From NCBI RefSeq assembly GCF_027257875.1, contig NZ_JAPVQY010000006.1, forward strand, positions 182,262 through 246,261: a DNA stretch of 64,000 bases, given 5' to 3'. This document shows, piece after piece, positions 15,908 through 24,065 of the stretch. Position numbers and translations under genes: made by a program. Numbering within the stretch: the stretch's first letter is position 1; the number at the start of each line of letters is the position of its first letter. Source of the DNA: Burkholderia sp. IMCC1007. Its GTDB lineage: Bacteria; Pseudomonadota; Gammaproteobacteria; Burkholderiales; Burkholderiaceae. Below the pieces are notes generated by a model. It saw nothing but the letters and a program-made list of their open reading frames with translations, did no database searches and was not told the DNA's origin.

Positions 15908-17149
15908 ATGCACAACTGGATCTCCCTGACGGAAGCCGCGCGGCGGCTCGGCGTGCGCGCACAGACCGTCTACGCGTATGCGAGCCGCGGCAGCATCGCC
16001 GTCATGCAGGATCCCGACGATCCGCGCAAGAGCCTCTATCGCGCGGATGACGTCGTCGCGCTGTGCCGCAAGAAACAGGTTGGCCGCAAGCGCGCGGCGC
16101 TCGCGGCGAGCACGATCTTCGGGGCCGAGCCGTGCATCTACAGCGGCATCACCACCTTTTCCAACGGACGGCCGTGGTATCGCGGCCGCGACAGCATTCA
16201 ACTGTCCGACACCGCCACGCTCGAGGAAACGGCCGAGCTGCTGTGGAATGCGACCACGCCCGTGTCGTTCGATGCGCCCGACGTGGCGTTGCCGCCCGGC
16301 GAGCGCGATCGCCAGTGCGCGTTCACGACGCTCGCGACGTTGGCCGCGCACGGTCATTCGACGCTCGGCCGGCTCGACAGCGCGCTGCATGTCGAGGCCG
16401 GCCAGCTCGTCGCGATCGTGTCGCGCGCGTTCGGCGCACACGACGCCGCCGGCCTCGCATGGACCCATCAGCGGCTCGCCGCAGGATGGGGGCAGGACAG
16501 CGACGGCGCCGACCTGCTGCGCCGCGCGATGGTGCTGGTGGCCGATCACGAGATCACGAGTTCGGCGTTCGCCGCGCGCATCACCGCATCGACCGGCGCA
16601 TCGCTCGCGGGCTGCCTGCTGACCGGGCTCGCGACGCTGTCGGGGCCGCTGCATGGCGATGCGTCGGGCCGCGTGCGCGCGGTGTTCGACGACGTCGAGC
16701 GGCTCGGCGCCGAGCGGGTGGTCGATCATCATCTGAAGTCCGCGATTCCGATCCCCGGCTTCGGTCATCATCTCTATCCCGATGGCGATCCGCGCGCGGC
16801 CGCGTTGCTCGCGCGGCTCGCTCCGCCGCCGGAACTCGCCCGCTTCATCGACAAGGTGACGACGCTCACCGCTCAGCGGCCGACCATCGACGTCGCACTC
16901 GCGATGCTGTCGGTGCAGCTCCGGTTGCCGCGGGACGCGGCCTTCGGGCTGTTCTCGATCGCGCGCAGCGTCGGGCTGCTGGCGCACTGCATCGAGCAAT
17001 TGCGCGTGGGCAAGGTGATCCGGCCGCGCAGTCGCTATACGGGGCCGGCGCTGGATGAGCGGCATCTGCGCGTCGAAAGCGAGAATGACGGGAAGTTGCC
17101 GAAGGCCGCTGTGATCGAGAAGAATCGGGTGTTCAAGGTTGTGGATTGA
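15908..17149 (+). CDS. Citrate synthase-family protein with N-terminal helix-turn-helix
   Basis: A 413-residue protein with two parts. Residues 1-55 (WISLTEAARRLGVRAQTVYAY...) form a MerR/excisionase-like helix-turn-helix that normally binds DNA. Residues of about 65-390 are a citrate synthase fold with all catalytic residues in place: His249 in GPLHGDAS, His287 in GFGHHLYPDGDPR, and Asp328 in PTIDVAL. It may condense acetyl- or propionyl-CoA with an oxoacid and also sense a metabolite to control genes, or the helix-turn-helix may be a relic. It follows the VOC gene by 65 bases and could be the local regulator acting on the dyads at 13018 and 13183. That link is inference. Confidence 0.88.
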   Translation: MHNWISLTEAARRLGVRAQTVYAYASRGSIAVMQDPDDPRKSLYRADDVVALCRKKQVGRKRAALAASTIFGAEPCIYSGITTFSNGRPWYRGRDSIQLSDTATLEETAELLWNATTPVSFDAPDVALPPGERDRQCAFTTLATLAAHGHSTLGRLDSALHVEAGQLVAIVSRAFGAHDAAGLAWTHQRLAAGWGQDSDGADLLRRAMVLVADHEITSSAFAARITASTGASLAGCLLTGLATLSGPLHGDASGRVRAVFDDVERLGAERVVDHHLKSAIPIPGFGHHLYPDGDPRAAALLARLAPPPELARFIDKVTTLTAQRPTIDVALAMLSVQLRLPRDAAFGLFSIARSVGLLAHCIEQLRVGKVIRPRSRYTGPALDERHLRVESENDGKLPKAAVIEKNRVFKVVD

Positions 17150-17470
17150 CTGGCGTCAGTCGACCCCGAACGCAGTGAATCCGGGCGATCGCGTGCTTTT
17201 ATCGGCTTCTGCAGAACTCGCCCCGCTCCGCCAGTCGATCAGGTCACGCGCAGTCGTATCGACCGCCCGCTCGCGCCGCGCCATTCCCCGGTATGCGTGA
17301 AAACCCGCAATGTGCCAAAAAATGTAATCCTTTACATCGGTTTTCATGCGACATAGAATCCCCATCAAAGTCGTGTGCACATGCGCGGACACCGTCGCCG
17401 ACGTGCTCACGAACCGGTAGTCAGGCAAGCCCTGCCCGGTCTCATTTCAGAATTTTCCGGAGGCAACACC
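17150..17470. promoter_or_regulatory. Leader and promoter region of the GMC dehydrogenase
   Basis: A 321-base gap between the citrate synthase-like gene and the GMC dehydrogenase. It carries one LacI-type palindrome (17322-17337) 133 bases before the GMC start. Short frames in the region lack domains; no gene is called. Confidence 0.55.
17322..17337. promoter_or_regulatory. LacI-type operator ATGTAATCCTTTACAT (site A)
   Basis: Arms ATGTAA and TTACAT are perfect inverted repeats around TCCT. It is one of seven matching sites in the window, all before catabolic or transport genes around the LacI gene at 24066. Confidence 0.75.
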
Positions 17471-19126
17471 ATGCAGGACATTCATCGCCGGCCGATCCGC
17501 ACCGACTACGATTACGTGGTGATCGGCTCCGGCTCGGCAGGCAGCGTCATGGCAGCACGGCTGGCCGAAGATGCCGGCACGCGCGTGCTGCTCATCGAAG
17601 CCGGCCCGAAGGACACGAGCACGTACATCCGTATGCCGGCAGCGCTCGGGTTCCCGCTGATGGACGACAAGTTCAACTGGTACATGCATTCCGAGCCCGA
17701 GCCGGGCCTGAACGACCGGAAGATCTACGAAGCGCGCGGCCGCGTGCTCGGCGGCTGCTCGTCGATCAACGGCATGAACTGGGTGCGCGGCAACCCGTGG
17801 GACTACGACAACTGGGAGGCGCTGGGCAACGAAGGATGGCGCTACGCGGATGTGCTCCCGTACTTCCGCAAGGCCGAAACCTTCGACAAGGGCGCGAACG
17901 ACTATCGCGGCGGCACCGGCCCGATGCACATCGAAACGTGCCGCGCCGACAATCCGCTGTATCGCGCGTTTCTCGAAGCCGGCAAGCAGGCCGGGCTGCC
18001 GCACGTGGAAGACCACAACGCGTACCGGCAGGAAGGCGTTCACATCACGCAACGCAACGTGCACCGCGGGCTGCGCTGGAGCACGTCGCGCGCCTATTTG
18101 CACGCAGCGCCGCCGCGCGCCAATCTGCATGTGTGGAGCATGGCGCAGGTACTGAAGCTCGAGTTCGCGGGCAAGCGTGCGGTCGCGGTGCTCGTGCGCG
18201 TCGGGTCGGAAACGAAGCGGATCAACATCGCGCGCGAGGCCATCGTCTGCGGCGGTGCGATCCATTCGCCGCAGATCCTGATGCTGTCCGGCATCGGCAA
18301 CGGCAACGACCTGCGACGCCTGTCGATCAATGTCGTCTCCGACCTGCCCGGCGTCGGCCAGGGCCTGAAGGATCACCTGGCCGCACCGGTCCAGTATCGG
18401 GCGACGCAGAATGTTTCGGCGGCACGCGAACTCACGACGCTCGGCAAGCTGAAGCTGGGTGTTCAGTGGAAGCTGTTCAAGAAGGGGCTCGGCGCCACCA
18501 ATTTCTTCGAAGTCGGCGCGTTCATCCGCACGCAGGATGACGTCAAGGTGCCGAACGTGCAGTTCGAGTTCATTCCGATGCTCGGGGAGTTCCAGCACGG
18601 CAACGTGAAGCTCGAGAACGGCTTCCAGTACTTCTTCAGCCTGATGCGCCCGACGAGCAGCGGGCGCGTGTGGATCGACAGCGCCGATCCGCTGGCCGCA
18701 CCGAAGTTCGTGTTCAATTTCCTGACGACCGAGACGGACCGCCGCGACGCGATCGCCGCCGTGCGCGCGATCCGCAACGTGGTCGACCAGCAGGCGTGGG
18801 CGCCGCTGCGCGGTGAGGAAGTCACGCCGGGCCAGCCGGTTCAGACCGACGAGCAGATCCTTGCCTATCTGCGCGAGACGGCCGGAACGAACTACCACCC
18901 GAGCTGTACCTGTCGGATGGGAACGGGCAGCGATGCCGTGGTCGACGCCCAGGGGCGCGTGCACGGCGTCGACAACGTGCGCGTGGTGGACGCGTCGATC
19001 ATGCCGGAAATCGTCAGCGGCAACCTCAACGCCCCGGTCATCATGATGGCCGAGAAAATCGCCGACAACATTCGCGGCCGCTCGGAGCCGCCGGCCAGCA
19101 AGGCCGAATACTACAAAGCGGCGTAG
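17471..19126 (+). CDS. GMC family FAD-dependent alcohol/choline dehydrogenase
   Basis: A 551-residue glucose-methanol-choline oxidoreductase. The FAD motif VIGSGSAGSVMAARLAED is at about 17-34, the GMC signature GGCSSINGMNWVRGNPWD follows, and the catalytic pair is His476 (NYHPSC) and Asn520 (GNLNAP), spaced as in choline oxidase. It is similar in layout to BetA choline dehydrogenase but diverged. It oxidises an alcohol to an aldehyde, which the aldehyde dehydrogenase at 21088 could take on to the acid. The ATG at 17471 has GGAGG upstream. A LacI-type operator lies in its promoter, so it probably belongs to the regulon centred on the LacI gene. Confidence 0.93.
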   Translation: MQDIHRRPIRTDYDYVVIGSGSAGSVMAARLAEDAGTRVLLIEAGPKDTSTYIRMPAALGFPLMDDKFNWYMHSEPEPGLNDRKIYEARGRVLGGCSSINGMNWVRGNPWDYDNWEALGNEGWRYADVLPYFRKAETFDKGANDYRGGTGPMHIETCRADNPLYRAFLEAGKQAGLPHVEDHNAYRQEGVHITQRNVHRGLRWSTSRAYLHAAPPRANLHVWSMAQVLKLEFAGKRAVAVLVRVGSETKRINIAREAIVCGGAIHSPQILMLSGIGNGNDLRRLSINVVSDLPGVGQGLKDHLAAPVQYRATQNVSAARELTTLGKLKLGVQWKLFKKGLGATNFFEVGAFIRTQDDVKVPNVQFEFIPMLGEFQHGNVKLENGFQYFFSLMRPTSSGRVWIDSADPLAAPKFVFNFLTTETDRRDAIAAVRAIRNVVDQQAWAPLRGEEVTPGQPVQTDEQILAYLRETAGTNYHPSCTCRMGTGSDAVVDAQGRVHGVDNVRVVDASIMPEIVSGNLNAPVIMMAEKIADNIRGRSEPPASKAEYYKAA

Positions 19127-19200
19127 ACCCCGCTTGTCCCGCGATCGCCCCGACAGGGCCGATCGCGCGGTCTTCAGGCCGTGGACGCGACTGTCGGCTG

Positions 19201-19812
19201 ATCGCGGTCGGCTGGCGGATGATGTTCGCGACGCTGGGCGTGCTGGGGATCGGCTTGGCGCTTGTTTGGTTTACCGTCTGCCGGAATCGGACGACCGGTC
19301 GCGCAACGAGCGGCACCGCAGCCGAAGATGACCACGCACACGCGTCGCGCCCGGGGTTTGCCGAATGGCGTGCACTGCCGATACAGCGCAACACGATCGC
19401 GATGATGCTCGGCTCGGCCGGCGTGATCTACATGATCTGGCTGTACGTGTCGTGGCTGCCGGCGTTCACGGCCGCCGCCGCGGCAGCCCATACGCCGGCA
19501 CTCGCGGTCGCCGCAATTTCGGGCGCGCTGTTCTCGATCTACTTCGCGAACGTCGGCACCTGGGCCATCGTCGGCGTGATGGTGCCGAGCCGGCTGGTCG
19601 CCACGATGGGCAGCGTACTGACGTTCGGCGGATACCTCGGCGGATCGGCCGCGCCGGTCGTCACCGGCGTGATCGCGGACCGCACGCACGCGTTCGCGAA
19701 CGGCCTGCTCATCAGTGCATGCCTGGCGATCGCGGCGGCCGCGGTCTTCGCGTTCGGCATCCGGATCGACGACCGGGCGCTGACATCGTCTGCGGTCGGC
19801 CGCGCGCAGCGC
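19201..19812 (+). pseudogene. Remnant of an MFS transporter
   Basis: The plus-strand reading contains the end of an N-terminal MFS domain (GWRMMFATLGVLGIG, the usual GWRWMF block), then jumps to TM7-like (RNTIAMMLGSAGVIYMIW) and TM11-12-like segments (VATMGSVLTFGGYLGG). The first five helices and about helices 8-9 are missing, and no start or ribosome site precedes it. It follows the GMC gene at 75 bases in the same direction, where a carrier would be expected, so a former transporter of this pathway seems to have been gutted. Its role may have passed to the NCS1 permease or another carrier. An open frame continues past 19812 into the terminator hairpin. Confidence 0.75.
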
Positions 19813-19819
19813 CGACCGC

Positions 19820-19850
19820 AAACCGGAGCGCGTTGTCGTAACGCGCTCCG
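19820..19850. terminator. Perfect 13-bp hairpin between convergent units
   Basis: ACCGGAGCGCGTT and AACGCGCTCCGGT pair perfectly around a GTCGT loop. It lies between the MFS remnant (plus) and the 3' end of the racemase-family operon (minus), so it probably ends transcription from both sides. No T-tract is present on either side. Confidence 0.65.
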
Positions 19851-19946
19851 GTCGAAGCCTCTAGTGGACCGAGAACGGCATCCTTGCGATGCCGGAAGCC
19901 CACCAACCCGGGCCGAAGCCCGGGCGCTGCATTCACGCGCAACCGA

Positions 19947-20984
19947 TCACGCGGGCTTTCTCCACAAATCGCTCAGCGTATAACCGGTCGGCAGCGGATC
20001 GCTCGCATCGAGCACGTACTGATGGTAGCCGGTGATCCATGCGCTGCCGGTAATCATCGGACGAACGCCGGGCTTGCCGCCGACCGACAGCGTCTCCGCA
20101 ATCTCGCCGATGAATTCGGTTCCGAGGATCGATTGGTGTACGAAACGCTCGCCCGGCTGAATCTGCCCGCGAGCATGCATGACGGCCAGCCGCGCGCTGG
20201 TGCCCGTTCCGCACGGCGAACGGTCGACGCGGCCGGGCGACACGATCACGCTGTTCTTCGCCCGCAGCCCGCCATCGGCGCCACGCTGGAGCGGGCCTGC
20301 GAAGAGCGTCTGGTTGATCGTGTGGATTTCGGGATTTTCGGGGTGCACGGCGGGGATCTGTTCGGCCGCCGCCGCCTTGATCCGTTCGCCGATTTCCACC
20401 ATCCGCCCGGCCTCGTCGGGTTCGATGGCGAAACCGACCGCCTGCGCATCGACGAGCACGTAGATCATTCCGCCGTACGCGACGTCGACCTTCAGCGTGC
20501 CGAGGCCCGGCACTTCGACCGGCAAGTCGAGGCCGAACACGAAGCACGGCACATTCGAGAACCGCACGTTCACGCATTTGCCGTCGCGACATTCGGCACG
20601 CACGCGCACGAGGCCGCCGGGCGCTTCGAGCGTGACGTCGGTGTACGGTTCCTGCATCGGAATCATCCCGGTCTCGAGCAACGCGGTGACGGTACAGATC
20701 GTATTGCTGCCCGACATCGGTACGTAGTACTCGGCTTCCATGATCACGAAACCGGCATCCGCCGCCGGGTCGCACGGCGGCAGGACCAGGTTCACGCATT
20801 GCGTGACGCTGCCGCGCGGTTCATGCAGAAGGAATTTGCGCAGGTCGTCGGCCTGGGTCTCGAGATAGCGCATCTTTTCGAAGATCGTGTTGCCGGGCAC
20901 GTCGAGCACGCCACCGGTAATGACGTCGTTACGCTCGCCGCCCGTATGGACGCCCACGACGTTGACCATTCGCTTCAGTTTCAT
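19947..20984 (-). CDS. Proline racemase-family protein with Ser/Cys active site
   Basis: A 345-residue member of the proline racemase/hydroxyproline 2-epimerase/3-hydroxyproline dehydratase family. The first catalytic cysteine is replaced by Ser91 (PMSGSNTIC) while the second, Cys258 (DRSPCGTGTSAR), is kept. Family work distinguishes Cys/Cys epimerases, Cys/Thr trans-3-hydroxyproline dehydratases and a Ser/Cys group with epimerase and/or dehydratase activity, so this protein falls in the last group. The ATG at 20984 starts MKLKRMVNVVGVH; the upstream extension is low-complexity. It is the last gene of a minus operon behind the aldehyde dehydrogenase and a more degenerate paralogue. Substrate inferred to be a cyclic imino acid or analogue. 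Confidence 0.9.
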   Translation of the reverse strand: MKLKRMVNVVGVHTGGERNDVITGGVLDVPGNTIFEKMRYLETQADDLRKFLLHEPRGSVTQCVNLVLPPCDPAADAGFVIMEAEYYVPMSGSNTICTVTALLETGMIPMQEPYTDVTLEAPGGLVRVRAECRDGKCVNVRFSNVPCFVFGLDLPVEVPGLGTLKVDVAYGGMIYVLVDAQAVGFAIEPDEAGRMVEIGERIKAAAAEQIPAVHPENPEIHTINQTLFAGPLQRGADGGLRAKNSVIVSPGRVDRSPCGTGTSARLAVMHARGQIQPGERFVHQSILGTEFIGEIAETLSVGGKPGVRPMITGSAWITGYHQYVLDASDPLPTGYTLSDLWRKPA

Positions 20985-21087
20985 TGTCTGCTCTGTGTTG
21001 GGGCCGGCCCGCCGTGCGAGCCAGCCCGATCGTCCATGCCGCAGGCCGCCGTCGCACCGACGCGACGCAGCCTGCGAACCTTCCCCG

Positions 21088-22581
21088 TCAGCTCGCGCCA
21101 ACCACCGTCGCGGGCAATGCCGGCGCACGCTTGCCGAGCTTGATGAAAGTCGACTTGACCTCCGTATACTCGAGCAGCCCGTCGAGCCCGTTCTCGCGCC
21201 CCACGCCGCTTTCCTTGAATCCGCCGAACGGCATCTGCGGCGCGGATTCCAGGTAGGTGTTCACGAACACGGTGCCGCTGCGCAGTTGCTGGGACACCGT
21301 GATGGCCTTGTCGATATCCTTGGTCCACAAGCCGTTACCGAGACCGTAGTTCGTATCGTTGGCGAGCCGCACGGCTTCGTCGGCATCCTTGAATGTCGTG
21401 ACCGTCAGCACCGGCCCGAAGATTTCCTCGCGGAAAATCCGCATCTCCGGCGTCACGCCGGTGAAGATCGTCGTGCCGACGAAAAAGCCCTTGTCGAGGC
21501 CGTTCGCCGTCACGCGTTCGCCACCGACCGCAAGCGTCGCGCCTTCCGCCTTCCCGATCCGAATATAGTCCAGCACCTTGTTCAGGTGCTGCTCATGGAT
21601 CAGCGCACCGATATCGGTACGGTCGTCGAGCGGCAAGCCGACGACCACGCGCTTCGCGCGCTCGACCAGCTTGCTGACGAACGCGTCCGCAACCGACGCT
21701 TCGATCAGCAGTCGCGTACCCGCCACGCACTCTTCGCCCTGGTTGAGGATCGTGCCGAGCAGCACGCCGTCGAGCGCGGCATCGAGATCCGCGTCGGCGA
21801 ACACGACGTTCGCGGCCTTGCCGCCAAGTTCGAGCGCGACATGCTTGACCGTTTCCGCCGCATTGCGCGCGATCTGTTTGCCGACGTGCGTCGAACCGGT
21901 AAAGGAAATCATGTCGACGCCCGGATGCTTCGACATGGCCTCGCCGACGACGGGGCCCGTTCCCGTCACGACGTTGATCACGCCGCCCGGGATACCGGCT
22001 TCGTTCGCGAGCGCCGCCACTTCGAGCGCCGTGCCCGACGTCAGTTCCGATGGCTTGATGACCGTCGTGCAGCCGGCGGCCAGCGCGAACGGCAGCTTCT
22101 GGAACAACGTGACCAGCGGAAAGTTCCACGGCACGATCATGCCGACGACACCACGCGCCTCGCGCGTGACGAGGCCGAGCTTGTCCGCCCCCAGGTTGCT
22201 GAACGCGTCGCCGCCCAGTTGCCACGCGAGCGATGCCGCATAGCGCGTCAGGTCGACCGATGCCGCGACCTCCGCACGCGCGAACCGGATCGGCTTGCCG
22301 ACCTCTTCCGCCTCGATGCGGGCGAGCTTTTCCGCATCGCGCTCGATCAGCGCGGCCCACGCATTCAACAACGCGGCACGAGTCGCCCCCGGCAGCCGCG
22401 ACCACGATTGATCGTCGAAGCGCGCACGCGCCGCACCCACCGCACGATCGAGGTCGGCCGTGCTGCCGGCCGCATATTCGGCGAGTTTGTCGCCATGCGC
22501 GGGCGAATACCGTGCGACGGATTCCGGCGTGCTCGCGGCTTGCCATTGACCATCGATCCAAAGATCGTAACGACGTGTCAT
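21088..22581 (-). CDS. NAD(P)-dependent aldehyde dehydrogenase
   Basis: A 497-residue class 1/2-like aldehyde dehydrogenase. PWNFP is at about 151-155, the general base Glu251 is in LELGGK, and the nucleophile Cys285 is in NQGEECVAGTR; the local GEEC replaces the more usual GQxC. It oxidises an aldehyde to its acid. The gene starts 49 bases after the degenerate racemase-family gene and 104 before the Ser/Cys one, probably all one operon. A LacI-type palindrome (22591-22606) lies only 9 bases upstream and abuts AGGAG. The GMC dehydrogenase is a natural source of its aldehyde. Confidence 0.94.
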   Translation of the reverse strand: MTRRYDLWIDGQWQAASTPESVARYSPAHGDKLAEYAAGSTADLDRAVGAARARFDDQSWSRLPGATRAALLNAWAALIERDAEKLARIEAEEVGKPIRFARAEVAASVDLTRYAASLAWQLGGDAFSNLGADKLGLVTREARGVVGMIVPWNFPLVTLFQKLPFALAAGCTTVIKPSELTSGTALEVAALANEAGIPGGVINVVTGTGPVVGEAMSKHPGVDMISFTGSTHVGKQIARNAAETVKHVALELGGKAANVVFADADLDAALDGVLLGTILNQGEECVAGTRLLIEASVADAFVSKLVERAKRVVVGLPLDDRTDIGALIHEQHLNKVLDYIRIGKAEGATLAVGGERVTANGLDKGFFVGTTIFTGVTPEMRIFREEIFGPVLTVTTFKDADEAVRLANDTNYGLGNGLWTKDIDKAITVSQQLRSGTVFVNTYLESAPQMPFGGFKESGVGRENGLDGLLEYTEVKSTFIKLGKRAPALPATVVGAS

Positions 22582-22590
22582 GCTAGACTC

Positions 22591-22606
22591 CTGTAATCGA
22601 TTACCA
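22591..22606. promoter_or_regulatory. LacI-type operator CTGTAATCGATTACCA (site B)
   Basis: Core TGTAATCGATTAC has the central CG typical of LacI-family sites. It sits immediately upstream of, and touching, the AGGAG of the aldehyde dehydrogenase gene, so it is internal to the operon and could act as a roadblock or as the operator of an internal promoter. Confidence 0.7.
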
Positions 22607-22629
22607 AAAAACAAAGAAAAACACGCGCC

Positions 22630-23664
22630 TCAGTACAACGCGGGCCACGTGTCCGAGAGTGTGTAGCCGGACGCCAGCGGGTCGGTGACATCCAGGCAAA
22701 CCTGCTGCATACCGGTGATCCATGCCTGGCCGGCAACGCGGGTGATGACCGCGGGATAAGGGCCTTCCTGGGTTTGCCGCTCGATCACGCCCTCGAAGCA
22801 GGTGCCGATGATCGACTCGTGAATCAGGATCTCGCCCGGCGCGATCTGCTTCCTGCGGTGCAACAGCGCGAGACGCGCGGACGTGGCGGTTCCGCCGGGC
22901 GACCGATCGAGCCGGCCCGGCGACACGACCACCGCGTTACGCGAGCGGATACCGCGCTCGGTCCGCGTGAGCGGGCCCATGAACTGGGCCTGGGCGATGC
23001 CCGTCAGCGCGGTGTTCATCGGGTGGATGGCTTGCAATTGCCGGCTTGCCGCGCGCTTGATCAGTTCGCCGAGCTCGCTCAACTCCTTCGCCTCGTCGGC
23101 TTCCAACCGCAAGCCCAGCATGTCCGCATCGATCTGCACGAAGGTTTCACCGCCGTACGAGACGTCGACCGGCAATGCGCCGTAGCCCGGCACGTGGACT
23201 TCGTGCTGCTCGTAGAAGACGAACGCCGGCTGATTGACGAAGCTCACCCGCGTCACCTTGCCGCCGGAACACCGACAGATCACCTGCACGGCCCCGGCGG
23301 GCGCCTCGATAACGAAGCGGGTCTCGGGCTCCTGCATCGGCACCATCCCGGTCTCGAGCAGCACGGTCGCGACGCACATCAGGTTGGACCCGGACATCGC
23401 CGCATAGTCGGTCGCGCCCGCGGTGACGAAGCCGACGCCCGTGTCCGGATGCGCGGACGGCAGCACGATGTTGATGCTGTCGATCACCGAGCCGCGCGGC
23501 TCGGACAGGCAAAGCCGACGGATGTCGTCGCGGTGAAGACGCAGGTACTCGCGCTTGTCGAACATCGTTTCGCCCGGAACGTCGACCACGCCGCCGGTCA
23601 GCACCTTGCCGACCTCGCCCTCCGCATGGCAGTTCACGACCTGGTAGTAGTTCTTCCACCGCAT
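22630..23664 (-). CDS. Proline racemase-family protein lacking both catalytic cysteines
   Basis: A 344-residue paralogue of the protein at 19947. At the two catalytic positions it has Ser91 (AAMSGSNLMC) and Gly257 (DRSPGGTATSAR); the second is a GGC codon where TGC would give cysteine. The rest of the fold motifs are well kept and the frame is intact, so it is not an obvious pseudogene. With neither cysteine it should not catalyse two-base racemisation; it may be a lyase using other residues, a binding protein, or a subunit paired with the Ser/Cys paralogue. It is first in the operon, with a LacI-type operator 19 bases upstream of its ATG. Confidence 0.88.
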   Translation of the reverse strand: MRWKNYYQVVNCHAEGEVGKVLTGGVVDVPGETMFDKREYLRLHRDDIRRLCLSEPRGSVIDSINIVLPSAHPDTGVGFVTAGATDYAAMSGSNLMCVATVLLETGMVPMQEPETRFVIEAPAGAVQVICRCSGGKVTRVSFVNQPAFVFYEQHEVHVPGYGALPVDVSYGGETFVQIDADMLGLRLEADEAKELSELGELIKRAASRQLQAIHPMNTALTGIAQAQFMGPLTRTERGIRSRNAVVVSPGRLDRSPGGTATSARLALLHRRKQIAPGEILIHESIIGTCFEGVIERQTQEGPYPAVITRVAGQAWITGMQQVCLDVTDPLASGYTLSDTWPALY

Positions 23665-23682
23665 CTACCATCTCCACCTGAA

Positions 23683-23698
23683 ATGTAATCAATTACAA
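23683..23698. promoter_or_regulatory. LacI-type operator ATGTAATCAATTACAA (site C)
   Basis: It lies 19 bases upstream of the racemase-family operon, in the divergent region with the LacI gene, so it may control the operon and the regulator itself. Arms ATGTAA/TTACAA differ from perfect symmetry at one position. Confidence 0.75.
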
Positions 23699-24065
23699 AG
23701 CGAGTCGCAGGTTGCCGCTCTCCGTACAGCGAGCGTAGGAGGCGGCCTTGAGGCTGCTCAGACGCACATCGGAATTTTACAGAAAACCTGCGTTTTTTCA
23801 GAAAAAGCCTGTTGTCGGGGTGTATCATAGCAGCGTCAAAATGACACGTGTGGTGGAAAGTCGCTGGCGGCCGATGCATCGCCCCGCGGCCATGACGCAA
23901 GTCATTGATAGCAATGAAATTATTTGGCAGGCCGCAGCACATCGGGAGAATCCCGTCACCGCATCGGGAAGTAATCGTTTTCTCGTGCGCTCCGCATATT
24001 CGCCCGCAGCGCGTGCTCGCACACTTGCTTCGCGCGCCCGCTTCCCCATTTCGAGCGCTTTCAAC
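23699..24065. promoter_or_regulatory. Promoter/leader region of the LacI-type regulator
   Basis: A 367-base region upstream of the regulator. It is AT-richer than the genes, with A/T runs at 23770-23815 containing a direct repeat of CAGAAAA followed by CCTG or AGCCTG. An open frame runs through it in the LacI frame, but the conserved protein begins at 24066. Confidence 0.5.

Noticed and set aside
23748..24065. N-terminal extension of the LacI regulator
   Set aside because: The frame is open, but the conserved helix-turn-helix begins just after the ATG at 24066 and the extension is AT-rich noncoding-like.
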